A DNA stretch of 33,356 nt from contig MLAK01001091.1 of NCBI GenBank assembly GCA_001839685.1, positions 1-33,356 of the forward strand, given 5' to 3'. A model generated the notes under the pieces. It did no database searches, was not told where the DNA came from, and saw only the letters and a program-made list of their open reading frames with translations. Position 1 is the first letter of the stretch. Every line of letters begins with the position of its first letter. This document shows positions 18,792-28,145 of this stretch, piece by piece. The position numbers were made by a program, and so were the translations under genes. Origin of the DNA: Tritrichomonas foetus (Eukaryota > Parabasalia > Tritrichomonadida > Tritrichomonadidae).

Positions 18792-19199
18792 GTCTTTGTT
18801 TCGTAAATTTTTCTTTGCCTTTTTAATCTACGTATTTTTTTCTTATGACTTCTTTTGTGATTTTTGAGTTTTGGTTCAGATATTTGGAAAATTTCCAGAT
18901 TTTTGGAAATTCCATAAATTTCATTAATATGGATTTGAAATATCTCAAAATTGATAATTTTGTGTTTTTCAGATACTCTATAAAGAGAAAATTCCAAGAT
19001 AAAACCTGAAAAGTTGGAATTTGATGTATTCTGAAAAAGTTTATACTCTTCACTTTTTATGAATAAATTCAAAATCCGTGTGGATTTCACTTTTTCATAG
19101 CTCAGTGGTACAAAAAGTCAAAAATCGTATGATTGTGGATTCTGTGAATATTCAAAATAGAGAATTTCATTTCACTTTTTTTTGGGATCTCATCAAGAA
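18792..19199. other. Intergenic region with repeated TCAC-T(n) initiator-like motifs
   Basis: AT-rich spacer. TTCACTTTTT-like strings occur three times between about 19049 and 19181, the last 20-30 nt before the ATG of the dehydrogenase gene, resembling the trichomonad initiator (TCAYTW). A ggaaaatttcc palindrome-like string lies near 18888. No gene was recognised. Confidence 0.4.
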
Positions 19200-20093
19200 A
19201 TGTCTTACAACATTTGGTATGTTACAGGAACCTCATCAGGACTCGGCCTCTCTCTCGTCAAAGAACTTCTTGCTCAAGGCTACAAGGTAGCCGCCACATC
19301 TCGCAGTAATCAAAGATTGATCGAAGCTGTTGGCGATTTGGCTAAAAACACCGATAATTTTTTACCGCTTGAAGTCGATTTAACAAACGAAGAAAGTGTC
19401 AAAAACTCAGTCGAAGCAACAGTTTCCAAATTTGGATCAATCGATTCAGTTTGTGCAAACGCTGGTTATGACCTGATTGGTGCAGCTGAAGAGTTTTCAA
19501 ATGAAGAAGCTCACCAACTCTTCGAAGTCAATTTTTTCTCAGTTTTGACTTTATTAAGAAACGTTCTTCCAGTAATGCGCGCCAAAAAGCACGGACTTAT
19601 TTTCACTGTTGCAAGTGTTGGAGCACTTTCACCAATCGCTTTATCACCAGTTTACGGAGCTTCCAAAGCAGCACTCGTTGGAATGACTGAAGCACTTCGC
19701 CAGGAAGTTGCACCACTCGGAATTAAAGTGATTCCAGTTTTGCCAGGTCCATTCGAGACACGATTTTATGATCCATTCAATATGAAGGCAGTCCAGAACA
19801 AAATTGACGACTATAAACAGTTCCACCAAAATAGCTTCCTCGAAACACCTCAGTCAAGAAAAGCATGCGATCCAGACAGAGCTGCCAAGGTTTACATTGA
19901 AGTTTCCAAGCTTGAAGACATTCCGAAATTGTTGATTTTGGGAAGTCCTGGTCTTGATTATGCTAACAGAAAAGCAAATCTTATCAAGACAGAAACAGAG
20001 AAATGGCGCGATTATACATACAGGTGTGACTATGAAGATTATACAGTATTCAATAAGAAAAATTATTTGTTTTTTGGTCTTTCGATTTTTTAG
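19200..20093 (+). CDS. Classical short-chain dehydrogenase/reductase (SDR)
   Basis: A 297-residue NAD(P)-dependent oxidoreductase of the classical SDR fold. The start is the ATG of MSYNIWYV; an upstream TTG opens the same frame but is not a normal start. Visible are the cofactor loop TGTSSGLG (9-16), Asp60 after the third strand, NAG (87-89), Asn111 and the catalytic Ser139, Tyr152-x3-Lys156 (VYGASKAAL). PGPFETRF follows, the usual loop after the sixth strand. Arg35 after the second strand favours NADP(H). Substrate unknown; the sequence resembles the 17-beta-HSD-like SDR group that is common in bacteria, so transfer from bacteria is possible but not shown. The last ~15 residues (KNYLFFGLSIF) extend past the usual fold. 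Its codon use is richer in C-ending codons than that of neighbours. No signal peptide, so cytosolic. Confidence 0.9.
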   Translation: MSYNIWYVTGTSSGLGLSLVKELLAQGYKVAATSRSNQRLIEAVGDLAKNTDNFLPLEVDLTNEESVKNSVEATVSKFGSIDSVCANAGYDLIGAAEEFSNEEAHQLFEVNFFSVLTLLRNVLPVMRAKKHGLIFTVASVGALSPIALSPVYGASKAALVGMTEALRQEVAPLGIKVIPVLPGPFETRFYDPFNMKAVQNKIDDYKQFHQNSFLETPQSRKACDPDRAAKVYIEVSKLEDIPKLLILGSPGLDYANRKANLIKTETEKWRDYTYRCDYEDYTVFNKKNYLFFGLSIF

Positions 20094-20369
20094 ATTTATT
20101 TGAAAAATTTGTTGATCAGCGAAACATGAATTCACTTATTTATGTGATAAATTTATTTTTTTGATCCTTTGAGTGAAAAGAGAATTGATCACTTCTTAAG
20201 AAGTTCAAAAGATACATAGATTCTGTTTAAAACTTCAAATTCTTTTCGAAAATTTGATTATTTCTTATATCGCCATTATTATTGAATCTAGTGAAAAAGT
20301 TAATAATTATATAAAATATTTATTTTGTTTAACATGTTTATTTTATACATACAAATAATAACATTAGAT

Positions 20370-23300
20370 TTATAAGTCTTTTGGAATTGATAACAAAGTA
20401 TTCTTAATAACAATTCCTTGATCTTCTTCTTTCCTCTTTTTCATCATCAAAACAACAATAATCACAATGGCTATGGTTAAAACGGAACTCAATAACGCAA
20501 TTATAATGATATGAATTGTATTAAAATGATGAGGTGATTCTGTATGAGGATTTTCTTGATATTCTATAACCACAGCAAGACAATTCAAATTACATTTTGT
20601 ATGAAAAGTGAAAAATCCTGTTGTATTTGAAATTTGCTCAGGATCAAAAGAAATCACACTTTCTAATTGCTGGCAATTATCGGTTGATTTGAGATACATA
20701 ATGCATTCTTCTGTACCATTATTTGCGTTCATATGATGATTCATTGACAATTTATAATTGATTATAATTCCTTGTGGTAAAAATTGTTCTTCATCATCTT
20801 CAATATAAAGTGGTGTAGTTGTTGGTATTTCTAACTCACGTTGAGTTTGTATCAATTTAATAGATGCCATTTTTTCACCAAGTGTTGCAATATAATTAAT
20901 GGTTGTATGTTCAAGAATTTTTACATGATATAAATTTAAAACAGAATTCTCTCGAAGAGTGATTCCTTGTGAGACAATTCCATACACGATTGTAGCAGTT
21001 ACACCTTTATTTAATACTAAAACGTTTGTTCGATAAAGAAATACTCCAAATAAATTCACATCATCATGAAGTATTTCAGAAACTATATAGGTATCTGAAC
21101 TTACAGTTGTTTGGGAAAATTGTGCTGGTATTGCAGTTTGGTTGTACCGGACAAATCCAATAAAAGTAACATCATCTTCTTCAATTAACAATGGATTCGT
21201 GAAATCTGCAGTACTTACGCTTGATGAATAAGAATAAGGAATTATTCTTTTCATTTTTTCAAAACAAGTAGATCCTTCAAGTCCAATAAAATCAATTGGA
21301 ACATTATTTGTTGGTGATGACAAGAAAACATCATTGGCATTTGGATTAAGTTTCAATTTAGCAGCAATTACAGGAAGAGATTCCGGGAAATTTTTAGTAA
21401 TATTAATTGTAATTGGTTCGTCGAAATCAATATCAAAAATAAGTGGCTTAATTTCATTAGATTTCGGTAATAAATTTAATTGTGGCATTGTATCAAACAT
21501 TAATGTAATTTGATATTGATTTGGTATAGGAAAAACCTGATTTTCATGATAAAGTTCCCAAATTCTTTCGTAATAAATGATCTGGTAAACAGTTACGTGA
21601 TGAATTATAACGTTTGGACAATCATAATAATTGGAATACTTAATAACATAATGAAAATCAAATTCAAATGATCCAGTATTCGATAAATCCACATCATTTA
21701 AAATATTTGCACCATTCATCATGTAAATTTTATCATAATCGTTTGGATGAATGCCAAATTTAGCGTCAATAAAATCAAAAATCAGGGATGTACCTTTGGC
21801 TGATTCGCGATTATCTTCCAAAATGATCGGCTTGTTTATTTCTGATGTAAAAGTAATTTTATGTTTTCCTGTCAATGAAGAAAGATTAAAAATATAATCC
21901 TTTGGTAAATCTTCAACAATTTCTATATTAAAGAAATGAGTTTTAATTTCACCATCGAAAGGAGATTGATTTTTGCTTGCATCGTATGGATTTGAATTAC
22001 AAAGTGATCCATTAGTTGTATAAATACAACAAGATGATGAAAACAAAACAGGATCTTTCTGAAAAACTAAAGAAATACATTTATTTTCTTGAATTAATGA
22101 AAATGATAAATCTTCTTTTGTGAAGCCTGGTGGAAGACTATCATCTGACTGTGCTTGTAATTCAAAATATTGTGGGTCTATGTCATCTGCACACAAAGTG
22201 AATAATTTTTGGTTGAGGAGATTTGATACATCATCGGGAATGGTGAATTTGTCTTTATTAAAAATTGGCAAAATAATTAACTTTTTGGACAAGTTTAAAG
22301 AATCAACATGAATGACGCCATTTTTCTTATTTCGTGTTACAGCAACTTTAATGCGTGGATGGCGACGGTTGAAATTCAAATTCGATAAAGAAATTCCCGT
22401 GAAGTAATTAATATTTAGATCTGAGTTAAGCACATATTTCCCTTTGCCAGAAAGAAGCGAGCTAGTCGGAGAGTCGCCATATAAGTATATAGTTGTTTCT
22501 GAATTTGCATTAATATAACATTTTTGATTTTGGAAAGATGCACTATAATTCAAAATGTGGCAAACACTGGGAGTTTCAAGCGATGTGAAATTTAAATAAT
22601 TAACATTTAACTCACCAAAATATAACTCTACATTTGTCATAATAATTTGAAGGAATCCATCGTGATTTATATTTAATCTGAAAAATCCGCATAGCCAATT
22701 ATCAATTTGATTTTTCTTCACACTAGATGATAATTTAAGAATGCTCTCTTTCAATTTATCATTTATCCAAAAATTGACATTTTGTGCATCAAAAACAAAA
22801 ACAACTGAATTTGAATCCACCTTAGAATTAGAATTAAATGTCAAATTCGAATTGATGTGGTTTGATGTGTATGAAAAAGTGACACCAGAAGTGTCGAGAA
22901 TAAGTTCGTAATCGGAAGTTAAGTTAAGCAAATTGATATTAACAAGACCGGATTTTTCTTCTTTTGCTGTTGATCCTAAATGAATTGCCCCAGTTGTAAA
23001 TTCTGCAAAATTTTGATCCATCAAAATATCGAAAACGTCTGCAGAGATTTTTGTGAAAAATGTAAGCGAAGAAGGGTCACTGATGACATGCGATGCAATT
23101 ACACGATTTGGTAGATTAGTGAAAAACGTTTCGGAAAAATCGAGCGAAGCAAATTCAAGCGTTTGAAGCCTGAAACTGTCGTAAATAAAAAGCAGAGAGG
23201 CATGCCTTGTCACCAGGCTGCAATTCATCGTGTTGAATTCGTGGAAATTGAGGGCGATATTGGATGTGTCGACTAAGCCAATTATTGTAATATTTTCGAG

Positions 23301-23522
23301 GTGTAAATGGCCGAGATATATAACTACGAGATTTTCTAATTCGTTGATGAGATAAATCGTGATTTGTTTGGAATCTCGAAAATAGCTTTCAATTCCAGTT
23401 TGCGAGTTGACTTCGTAAACATCACCACAGGTTCCATTTGCTAAATTAATGCAAATTTCGGTGAGATTTGTTGGGAATGGTTCATTATCGGAAAAACAAA
23501 AGCAGAATAAACAAAAAATCAT
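20370..23522 (-). CDS. Large type I membrane surface protein
   Basis: A 1050-residue protein beginning MIFCLFCFCFSDNEPF, a short hydrophobic signal peptide. It has one strong membrane helix near 1003-1027 (IIIIALLSSVLTIAIVIIVV) followed by a basic stop-transfer stretch and a 23-residue cytosolic tail. The ~980-residue ectodomain is rich in strands, in N-x-S/T sites and in short 'x-L-x-N-I/L' phrases, as in beta-helix surface proteins. It has cysteines concentrated near 500-520 and near the membrane. No catalytic motif or named domain was recognised. Trichomonads carry large families of such single-pass surface proteins, some linked to host-cell contact, but the role here is unknown. The upstream leader is short and AT-rich. 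Topology is confident, family is not. Confidence 0.75.
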   Translation of the reverse strand: MIFCLFCFCFSDNEPFPTNLTEICINLANGTCGDVYEVNSQTGIESYFRDSKQITIYLINELENLVVIYLGHLHLENITIIGLVDTSNIALNFHEFNTMNCSLVTRHASLLFIYDSFRLQTLEFASLDFSETFFTNLPNRVIASHVISDPSSLTFFTKISADVFDILMDQNFAEFTTGAIHLGSTAKEEKSGLVNINLLNLTSDYELILDTSGVTFSYTSNHINSNLTFNSNSKVDSNSVVFVFDAQNVNFWINDKLKESILKLSSSVKKNQIDNWLCGFFRLNINHDGFLQIIMTNVELYFGELNVNYLNFTSLETPSVCHILNYSASFQNQKCYINANSETTIYLYGDSPTSSLLSGKGKYVLNSDLNINYFTGISLSNLNFNRRHPRIKVAVTRNKKNGVIHVDSLNLSKKLIILPIFNKDKFTIPDDVSNLLNQKLFTLCADDIDPQYFELQAQSDDSLPPGFTKEDLSFSLIQENKCISLVFQKDPVLFSSSCCIYTTNGSLCNSNPYDASKNQSPFDGEIKTHFFNIEIVEDLPKDYIFNLSSLTGKHKITFTSEINKPIILEDNRESAKGTSLIFDFIDAKFGIHPNDYDKIYMMNGANILNDVDLSNTGSFEFDFHYVIKYSNYYDCPNVIIHHVTVYQIIYYERIWELYHENQVFPIPNQYQITLMFDTMPQLNLLPKSNEIKPLIFDIDFDEPITINITKNFPESLPVIAAKLKLNPNANDVFLSSPTNNVPIDFIGLEGSTCFEKMKRIIPYSYSSSVSTADFTNPLLIEEDDVTFIGFVRYNQTAIPAQFSQTTVSSDTYIVSEILHDDVNLFGVFLYRTNVLVLNKGVTATIVYGIVSQGITLRENSVLNLYHVKILEHTTINYIATLGEKMASIKLIQTQRELEIPTTTPLYIEDDEEQFLPQGIIINYKLSMNHHMNANNGTEECIMYLKSTDNCQQLESVISFDPEQISNTTGFFTFHTKCNLNCLAVVIEYQENPHTESPHHFNTIHIIIIALLSSVLTIAIVIIVVLMMKKRKEEDQGIVIKNTLLSIPKDL

Positions 23523-23761
23523 TTTGTCACTAGAAATTTTCTTAACTTTTTGTTTGGCAAATAAGATTTATCACAAATAATTCTATTAATAAATGGTCAT
23601 GCGGTTACAATTATTTTTTCGATTGTGTAATCAATGATTATTCATCATCGAATGATAGAATTAGAGTTGTGAATAGCAGATGAAATAATGTTTAAGAAAA
23701 TTAAAATAGTCCCAAAAAATGTTTAATTACATAAAAAAAAAAAAATTAATATAAACACATA
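23523..23761. other. Short spacer upstream of the surface-protein gene
   Basis: AT-rich spacer of 239 bp containing a 13-nt A run near 23735-23747. No element recognised. Confidence 0.4.
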
Positions 23762-24946
23762 CTATCTAATATTGATCACTGCTCGTTTCTTTGGAAATAT
23801 ATTCCATATTTGAATTGGATCTTTTGGCGTGAGTGTTGCCAATCTCTCACATGTTGGAGATAGCGCAGAATACAAAACTCTTTCGTGGTGGCCTGAAACT
23901 GAAGCAACTTTATGCATATTTGTATCATTATACACAGAAATTCCATTTGAGGCATATCCTTCAGTTACTAGAATCTCTTTATATTCTTTGTTCCAATAAA
24001 TATCGCATATTTGTGTTCCAGTCGTACATGATCGAACTGTTTCACCTGAAATGACATTCCACAGATTGAGTTTTTGATCAGAGATACCACCACCAGTTGC
24101 AATAATATCATGATCATTAGGTGACCATGATATTGCTCGAACTGCCGAATTATGTTGTTCATACGAAACAACACATCTTTTCATATTTCTGACATCCCAA
24201 ATTTTCACAGAATTTTCAGTTCCACTTGATGCGATGTAATTGTCATCTTTTTGATTAATTAATACCGTAATGCATGCTTCATAGTGACCTCGCAAAAATG
24301 TAGTTGATGGTCTATCAGTTCTTCTATCATGTAATCCAAAGAATCCATTGTTAAATGCAAAAAGTTCATATCTTTCTGATGTGTCAATGCATGAAACTCG
24401 ATCGGTATCATAATCTAATCGCTTTATCATATCGTTTCGGATTGGATCATATTGATAAACAACTCCACACTCACATCCACAAAATAGAGATGATCCATCC
24501 TTTGAGAATTTCATTGCTTCAACTTCAACTTCGAATTTCACTTTAAATATTTGCTGTGTTTTAAGTGTTACAAGATTGATGAATGGTGATTTACTAACGG
24601 CAATTATATCTTTAGTGGACCAGTCCATTGGGTGCGAATAAAAGTCAGACAAAGTCATTTCGAAAGGGATTGTCGATAATGGCTTTTGTGAAATTTTCCT
24701 GTTTATTGGCGATTTATTGTGTGGACTTGGGTGAATTGATGACATCATTGGCTGGAGCTCAAGATCATATCCTTTCGAGTATAATTTCTCCGAATTTTTC
24801 GAAAATAAATTAACTTGAAGAATTGGACTGTTATTGAAATTATTTTGATTCAGTCGAGGTGATTGTTTCATCGATACTGGTGTTAATCTATCTCCCTGCG
24901 ATTTGGGTGATTGAGGGAGTTTCGAAAATCTTAATTCATAATCCAT
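23762..24946 (-). CDS. Cdc20/Cdh1-family APC/C activator
   Basis: A 394-residue WD40 protein of the Fizzy family, which brings substrates to the anaphase-promoting complex. The N-terminal ~90 residues are disordered with at least five SP sites (Ser 13, 29, 40, 73, 79), candidates for CDK control, and contain GDRLTP (18-23), a weak form of the C-box DRYIP. FEMTLSDFYSHPMDWS (95-110) is the conserved lead-in to the propeller. Blades follow, with SGTENSVKIWDVR and ATGGGISDQKLNLWN, the latter being the hallmark GGGxxDxxIxxWN of Cdc20/Cdh1. The protein ends in Ile-Arg, the IR tail that docks on APC3. It is shorter than the animal and yeast proteins, mainly at the N-terminus. Whether it is the Cdc20 or the Cdh1 type cannot be told. 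It shares an 88-bp divergent promoter with the next gene. Confidence 0.9.
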   Translation of the reverse strand: MDYELRFSKLPQSPKSQGDRLTPVSMKQSPRLNQNNFNNSPILQVNLFSKNSEKLYSKGYDLELQPMMSSIHPSPHNKSPINRKISQKPLSTIPFEMTLSDFYSHPMDWSTKDIIAVSKSPFINLVTLKTQQIFKVKFEVEVEAMKFSKDGSSLFCGCECGVVYQYDPIRNDMIKRLDYDTDRVSCIDTSERYELFAFNNGFFGLHDRRTDRPSTTFLRGHYEACITVLINQKDDNYIASSGTENSVKIWDVRNMKRCVVSYEQHNSAVRAISWSPNDHDIIATGGGISDQKLNLWNVISGETVRSCTTGTQICDIYWNKEYKEILVTEGYASNGISVYNDTNMHKVASVSGHHERVLYSALSPTCERLATLTPKDPIQIWNIFPKKRAVINIR

Positions 24947-25034
24947 TTTCCTTAACGTACAAATTATGATCTTTCACTTGGTATTTCAGTTGGAAATTAT
25001 TTCATTTCACATTTCAAGTTTTTATTTTTGAAAC
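24947..25034. promoter_or_regulatory. 88-bp bidirectional promoter
   Basis: All transcription signals for the Cdc20/Cdh1-like gene (minus) and the helical-repeat gene (plus) must lie here or inside the genes. The plus side has a TTTCATTTCACATTTCA initiator-like run ending about 18 nt before its ATG. The minus side has ACGTTAAGG 5-13 nt before its ATG, close to the AACGG-type element. Confidence 0.5.
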
Positions 25035-26543
25035 ATGGATATCTCATCTTATAAGATGAGAATGTCGGATATTCAAAAGCAAAGAGCATTTAATATTCAT
25101 GAAGAAATATTAAAACAAGAAATATATGAAAAAACACCAGTCAGTATATCTAATTCAAAATGTCAAATTGAACTTAATAAAATTCTTCCAATTATTGTTG
25201 ATTTATATGAAAAACATCATGAACAATTTGAAATTGTTCTCTCTCAATTATGTGATATTTTAAATTCTTATTCAAGATCGAATGATTCTGATACATCCAT
25301 AATTGTCGATATTATAACTGGATATAATCTTCATATATTTATAACAAGGCTTTTTCAAGATGATTTATATGTAGATAATGAACATTTATGGAATTTGTTT
25401 TCTCAACTTTTATATTTGGCTGATGATAATTTAATTCATTATTTTATAAATGAAAACTATCTTGATTTAATTGTTTATTCAATGGCACAATATAGTGAAA
25501 TTACTTCTTATGCTTTTTTAATTCTTGGGAATTTAATTTTGTGTACAAACAATAAATATCAAAATAAAATATGTTCAAAATTAAATCTGAATCATTTAAT
25601 TCCTGATTTTGCTGATAAAAGCGATATTTGTTTATCTACAAATATTCTATTTTTCATTCGATGCTTTATCATCAGTTTTAAATTTCTTCCAAATGAAAAA
25701 GAAGTTTTTGAATTCATTTTAGAAAATTTATCCTTATTGAATGTCACAGAAGCCATCATTTATTATTTATCTGATTGTTTATATGAAATGTTAAATCATG
25801 AGATATTAGATATAAATACTGTATTTGAATATGTATTCGAAAATGAAACGATTTATCAAAAACTTTTTTTATTTTTAATGCATGAAAATTTGAAATCGTC
25901 GAAAATTCCAATTTTAAACATTTTCATAAAATCTGAAAATATATTAAGTCATATTATAAAGGAAAGCTATCAGCATAATAATGTTGATATGATTAAAAAA
26001 TATGAACATTTCACTGCATTAATGTACATAAATAATTTTGAACCCAAAACAACTTTGAAAAAATTATTAAAAATTCGAAATCGTGAAATTATAAGAAAAG
26101 GCATAAAAGTACTCCGAAAATCAATTGTTGTGAATAATGAATGCGATGAATTTATTTCATTTATTGGCCAGATTTTGAAAACAGTCGGAAACTATTCTTA
26201 TTCATCTCAATATCAATTTTTGAAATTGTTTTTAGTGGTAATTAAAAATGCATGTATTGATACCATTAGAACAATGGTTGATTCTAATATTCTGGAATTT
26301 CTAATATATTTCTTGAATTTAGATCGTCCACAACAAGTCATCAATGTCCTTGAGGGAATTATTATCATTGTAAGAATGATGTCTAATTCAATTGAAGAAC
26401 ATACAATTAAAGCAAGACTTATTGGACTTGATCTGGAAGGTGCGATAAATGATTTGCAAAGATTGGAAGATGATGAAGTAACTTATCGAGCACAAATGGT
26501 CATGAATGAAGTTTATTCTGAAGTGTATACTGATGAAGATTAG
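25035..26543 (+). CDS. Armadillo-like helical-repeat protein
   Basis: A 502-residue, almost wholly helical protein from ATG. It shows repeated hydrophobic helix pairs such as LWNLFSQLLYLADDNLIHYFI and SYAFLILGNLILC, and FLKLFLVVIKNACIDTI, the spacing of armadillo/HEAT repeats. The N-terminal MRMSDIQKQRAF is weakly like an importin-beta-binding segment, and the general plan (short basic start, ARM solenoid, acidic end EVYTDED) could be a divergent importin-alpha-like protein. However, the conserved Trp/Asn ladder for nuclear localisation signals is not seen. No catalytic motif. It diverges from the Cdc20/Cdh1-like gene, which need not mean a shared function. Codon use is extremely AT-rich. The fold is likely, the role is unknown. 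Confidence 0.6.
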   Translation: MDISSYKMRMSDIQKQRAFNIHEEILKQEIYEKTPVSISNSKCQIELNKILPIIVDLYEKHHEQFEIVLSQLCDILNSYSRSNDSDTSIIVDIITGYNLHIFITRLFQDDLYVDNEHLWNLFSQLLYLADDNLIHYFINENYLDLIVYSMAQYSEITSYAFLILGNLILCTNNKYQNKICSKLNLNHLIPDFADKSDICLSTNILFFIRCFIISFKFLPNEKEVFEFILENLSLLNVTEAIIYYLSDCLYEMLNHEILDINTVFEYVFENETIYQKLFLFLMHENLKSSKIPILNIFIKSENILSHIIKESYQHNNVDMIKKYEHFTALMYINNFEPKTTLKKLLKIRNREIIRKGIKVLRKSIVVNNECDEFISFIGQILKTVGNYSYSSQYQFLKLFLVVIKNACIDTIRTMVDSNILEFLIYFLNLDRPQQVINVLEGIIIIVRMMSNSIEEHTIKARLIGLDLEGAINDLQRLEDDEVTYRAQMVMNEVYSEVYTDED

Positions 26544-26673
26544 AATCATCTTTGTTTTTCTTTATGTTTGAATAAAATAAATTTATGAAAACTTACAACT
26601 TTTAGCTATTTGCCAAATAATATAATGAGTTTACTATTTCAATCGGCGAAATTTTGTTTTCTGTAAAAATAAA

Positions 26674-26739
26674 ATTCATCTAATATAAGAAACATTCATC
26701 TAATATAAGAAACATTCATCTAATATAAGAAACATTCAT
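26674..26739. repeat. 20-bp tandem repeat, 3.3 copies
   Basis: The unit attcatctaatataagaaac is repeated exactly at 26674-26693, 26694-26713 and 26714-26733, followed by attcat. It lies between the 3' ends of two convergent genes. Confidence 0.95.
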
Positions 26740-26839
26740 ATTGTGACGTTTATTGACAATGAAAATCGCTTGAAATCAATTCCAAATGTTGGTATATATC
26801 TATCTTATGTCAGGAAAAAATCATTGCACTGTTTTCAAT

Positions 26840-27904
26840 TTATTTTGGTATGAGTCTACTTCCTGCTTCACCATAACGTGCATTTCCAATTTCCACATAG
26901 GTTGAAATGAATCCACAATGTACACCAACTGCTCCATCTATAATATTAGATAAAGGACCACCTTTTCCTACCATTGTTCTCCCATGATTATCATATCCAA
27001 AGCCCCACAAACGTCTTGATGAGTCAATTAGAATTGAGTGCGAATTTCCTGCTGCAATATCAACAATTTGAGATTCTCCAACTGTTCTTATTTTTTCAAA
27101 ACCATCATATCTATTTTTTAAATCTCCCATACCAAGTTCGCCATTTTCATTTCTTCCCCAAACCAAAACTTTATTATTTTCAGTAAGAACCATAAAGTGA
27201 TAAGAATACCCAGCCACTTTTTTAATTTTCTTTCCATGCAAACTTGGAATAGGTTTAAATTTTTCAGTATTTTCAATTATTACTTTGTCTCCATTTTTAA
27301 AATAATCAGGACGTAATTTTTGCATTGACATCCCAAGTGCTTTCCCAAAAGCAGTAATCAAAATCACTGACTTTTCAATGGATAGGATGTATCTTGGATA
27401 GCCATATTTAAAAGGACCAAATTTTTGAATTGTTCTATCTTTTTCATTCACCCAAAAAACTCTTCCACTTTCCCCAACAATCCATGGATCATGTAACCCA
27501 AACAATGCAACAGCAGGCTCACCAATAAATATTTCTTCAAATTGATTTTGATTATGTTGTGAAGCAATGAGAACTCTTTTATCTTCTGTAAGGAAAAGAG
27601 TAAAATGACATCCACATTTCATATCGATAATTCTTGGTAAGTTATATATTAATGTAGGGAATTGTAAAAGCTCACATCCTTTTCCAAAGCCGATTCTTTT
27701 TCCATCAACAAATCCCCATCCAAGTACAGCACCATTCAAGTAAAGTACACCACAATGAAAACTTCCTGCTGAAACACATACAATTCCTTCAGGTGGAATA
27801 CAATCTACTTCTGCAGGAACTTTCCAATCTCCTCCTCTTCCAAGTTCTCTATTTTTATTATTACCTGCTGAAAATAGTTTCCAAAATCTTACTTCTTCTA
27901 ACAT
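26840..27904 (-). CDS. RCC1-like beta-propeller protein
   Basis: A 354-residue protein. The start is the ATG of MLEEVRFW; the frame is open for 18 codons upstream but only from a GTG. It contains RCC1-type repeats: FHCGVLYLNGAVLGWGFVDGKRIGFG, VAGYSYHFMVLTENNKVLVWGRNENGELGMGD and IAAGNSHSILIDSSRRLWGFGYDNHG. These are the xGxxHxxxL...WGxNxxGQLG pattern of about 50 residues. The middle repeats are degenerate. The family ranges from the Ran exchange factor to many unrelated propellers. The Ran-contacting residues cannot be judged here, so a general RCC1-like scaffold is the safe call. It diverges from the following LRR gene over 241 bp. A TCATATCACATTTTTAC initiator-like string lies 10-30 nt upstream of the ATG. 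Confidence 0.85.
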   Translation of the reverse strand: MLEEVRFWKLFSAGNNKNRELGRGGDWKVPAEVDCIPPEGIVCVSAGSFHCGVLYLNGAVLGWGFVDGKRIGFGKGCELLQFPTLIYNLPRIIDMKCGCHFTLFLTEDKRVLIASQHNQNQFEEIFIGEPAVALFGLHDPWIVGESGRVFWVNEKDRTIQKFGPFKYGYPRYILSIEKSVILITAFGKALGMSMQKLRPDYFKNGDKVIIENTEKFKPIPSLHGKKIKKVAGYSYHFMVLTENNKVLVWGRNENGELGMGDLKNRYDGFEKIRTVGESQIVDIAAGNSHSILIDSSRRLWGFGYDNHGRTMVGKGGPLSNIIDGAVGVHCGFISTYVEIGNARYGEAGSRLIPK

Positions 27905-28111
27905 GATCAGAGTAAAAATGTGATATGATGAAATTTGATTGATTAAACTCTTTTTCACTTCATCAATTTCCTACGTTTTTTTTGAATACTTTATATGGGT
28001 TATTTAGCCTTTCCATATAGAATAATGATGTAAAATGGTCAAATATAAAAATTGAATAAATTTGCTCGAACAGCGAAACATAGAAAAACTCCCTATTTTT
28101 CCCACTTTGAT

Positions 28112-28129
28112 AGGTGAAAATTTTCACCT
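28112..28129. promoter_or_regulatory. Perfect 18-bp palindrome AGGTGAAAATTTTCACCT
   Basis: The two 9-bp arms are exact inverse complements with no spacer. The site ends 16 nt before the ATG of the RNI-type LRR gene, inside its likely leader or core promoter. A dimeric transcription factor site or a small hairpin in the mRNA are both possible. Confidence 0.5.
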
Positions 28130-28145
28130 TGAATTAAAAAAGGAA

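Noticed and set aside
18788..18850. Minus-strand basic string (KKKIRRLKRQRK) resembling the tiny ribosomal protein eL41
   Set aside because: No in-frame Met next to it, wrong ends, and the sequence lies in an AT-rich spacer directly after another gene's stop.
19098..19165. tagctcagtggta, a good match to a tRNA D-arm/A box
   Set aside because: No acceptor stem, anticodon stem or GTTCRA B box could be fitted downstream, so it is not called a tRNA gene.
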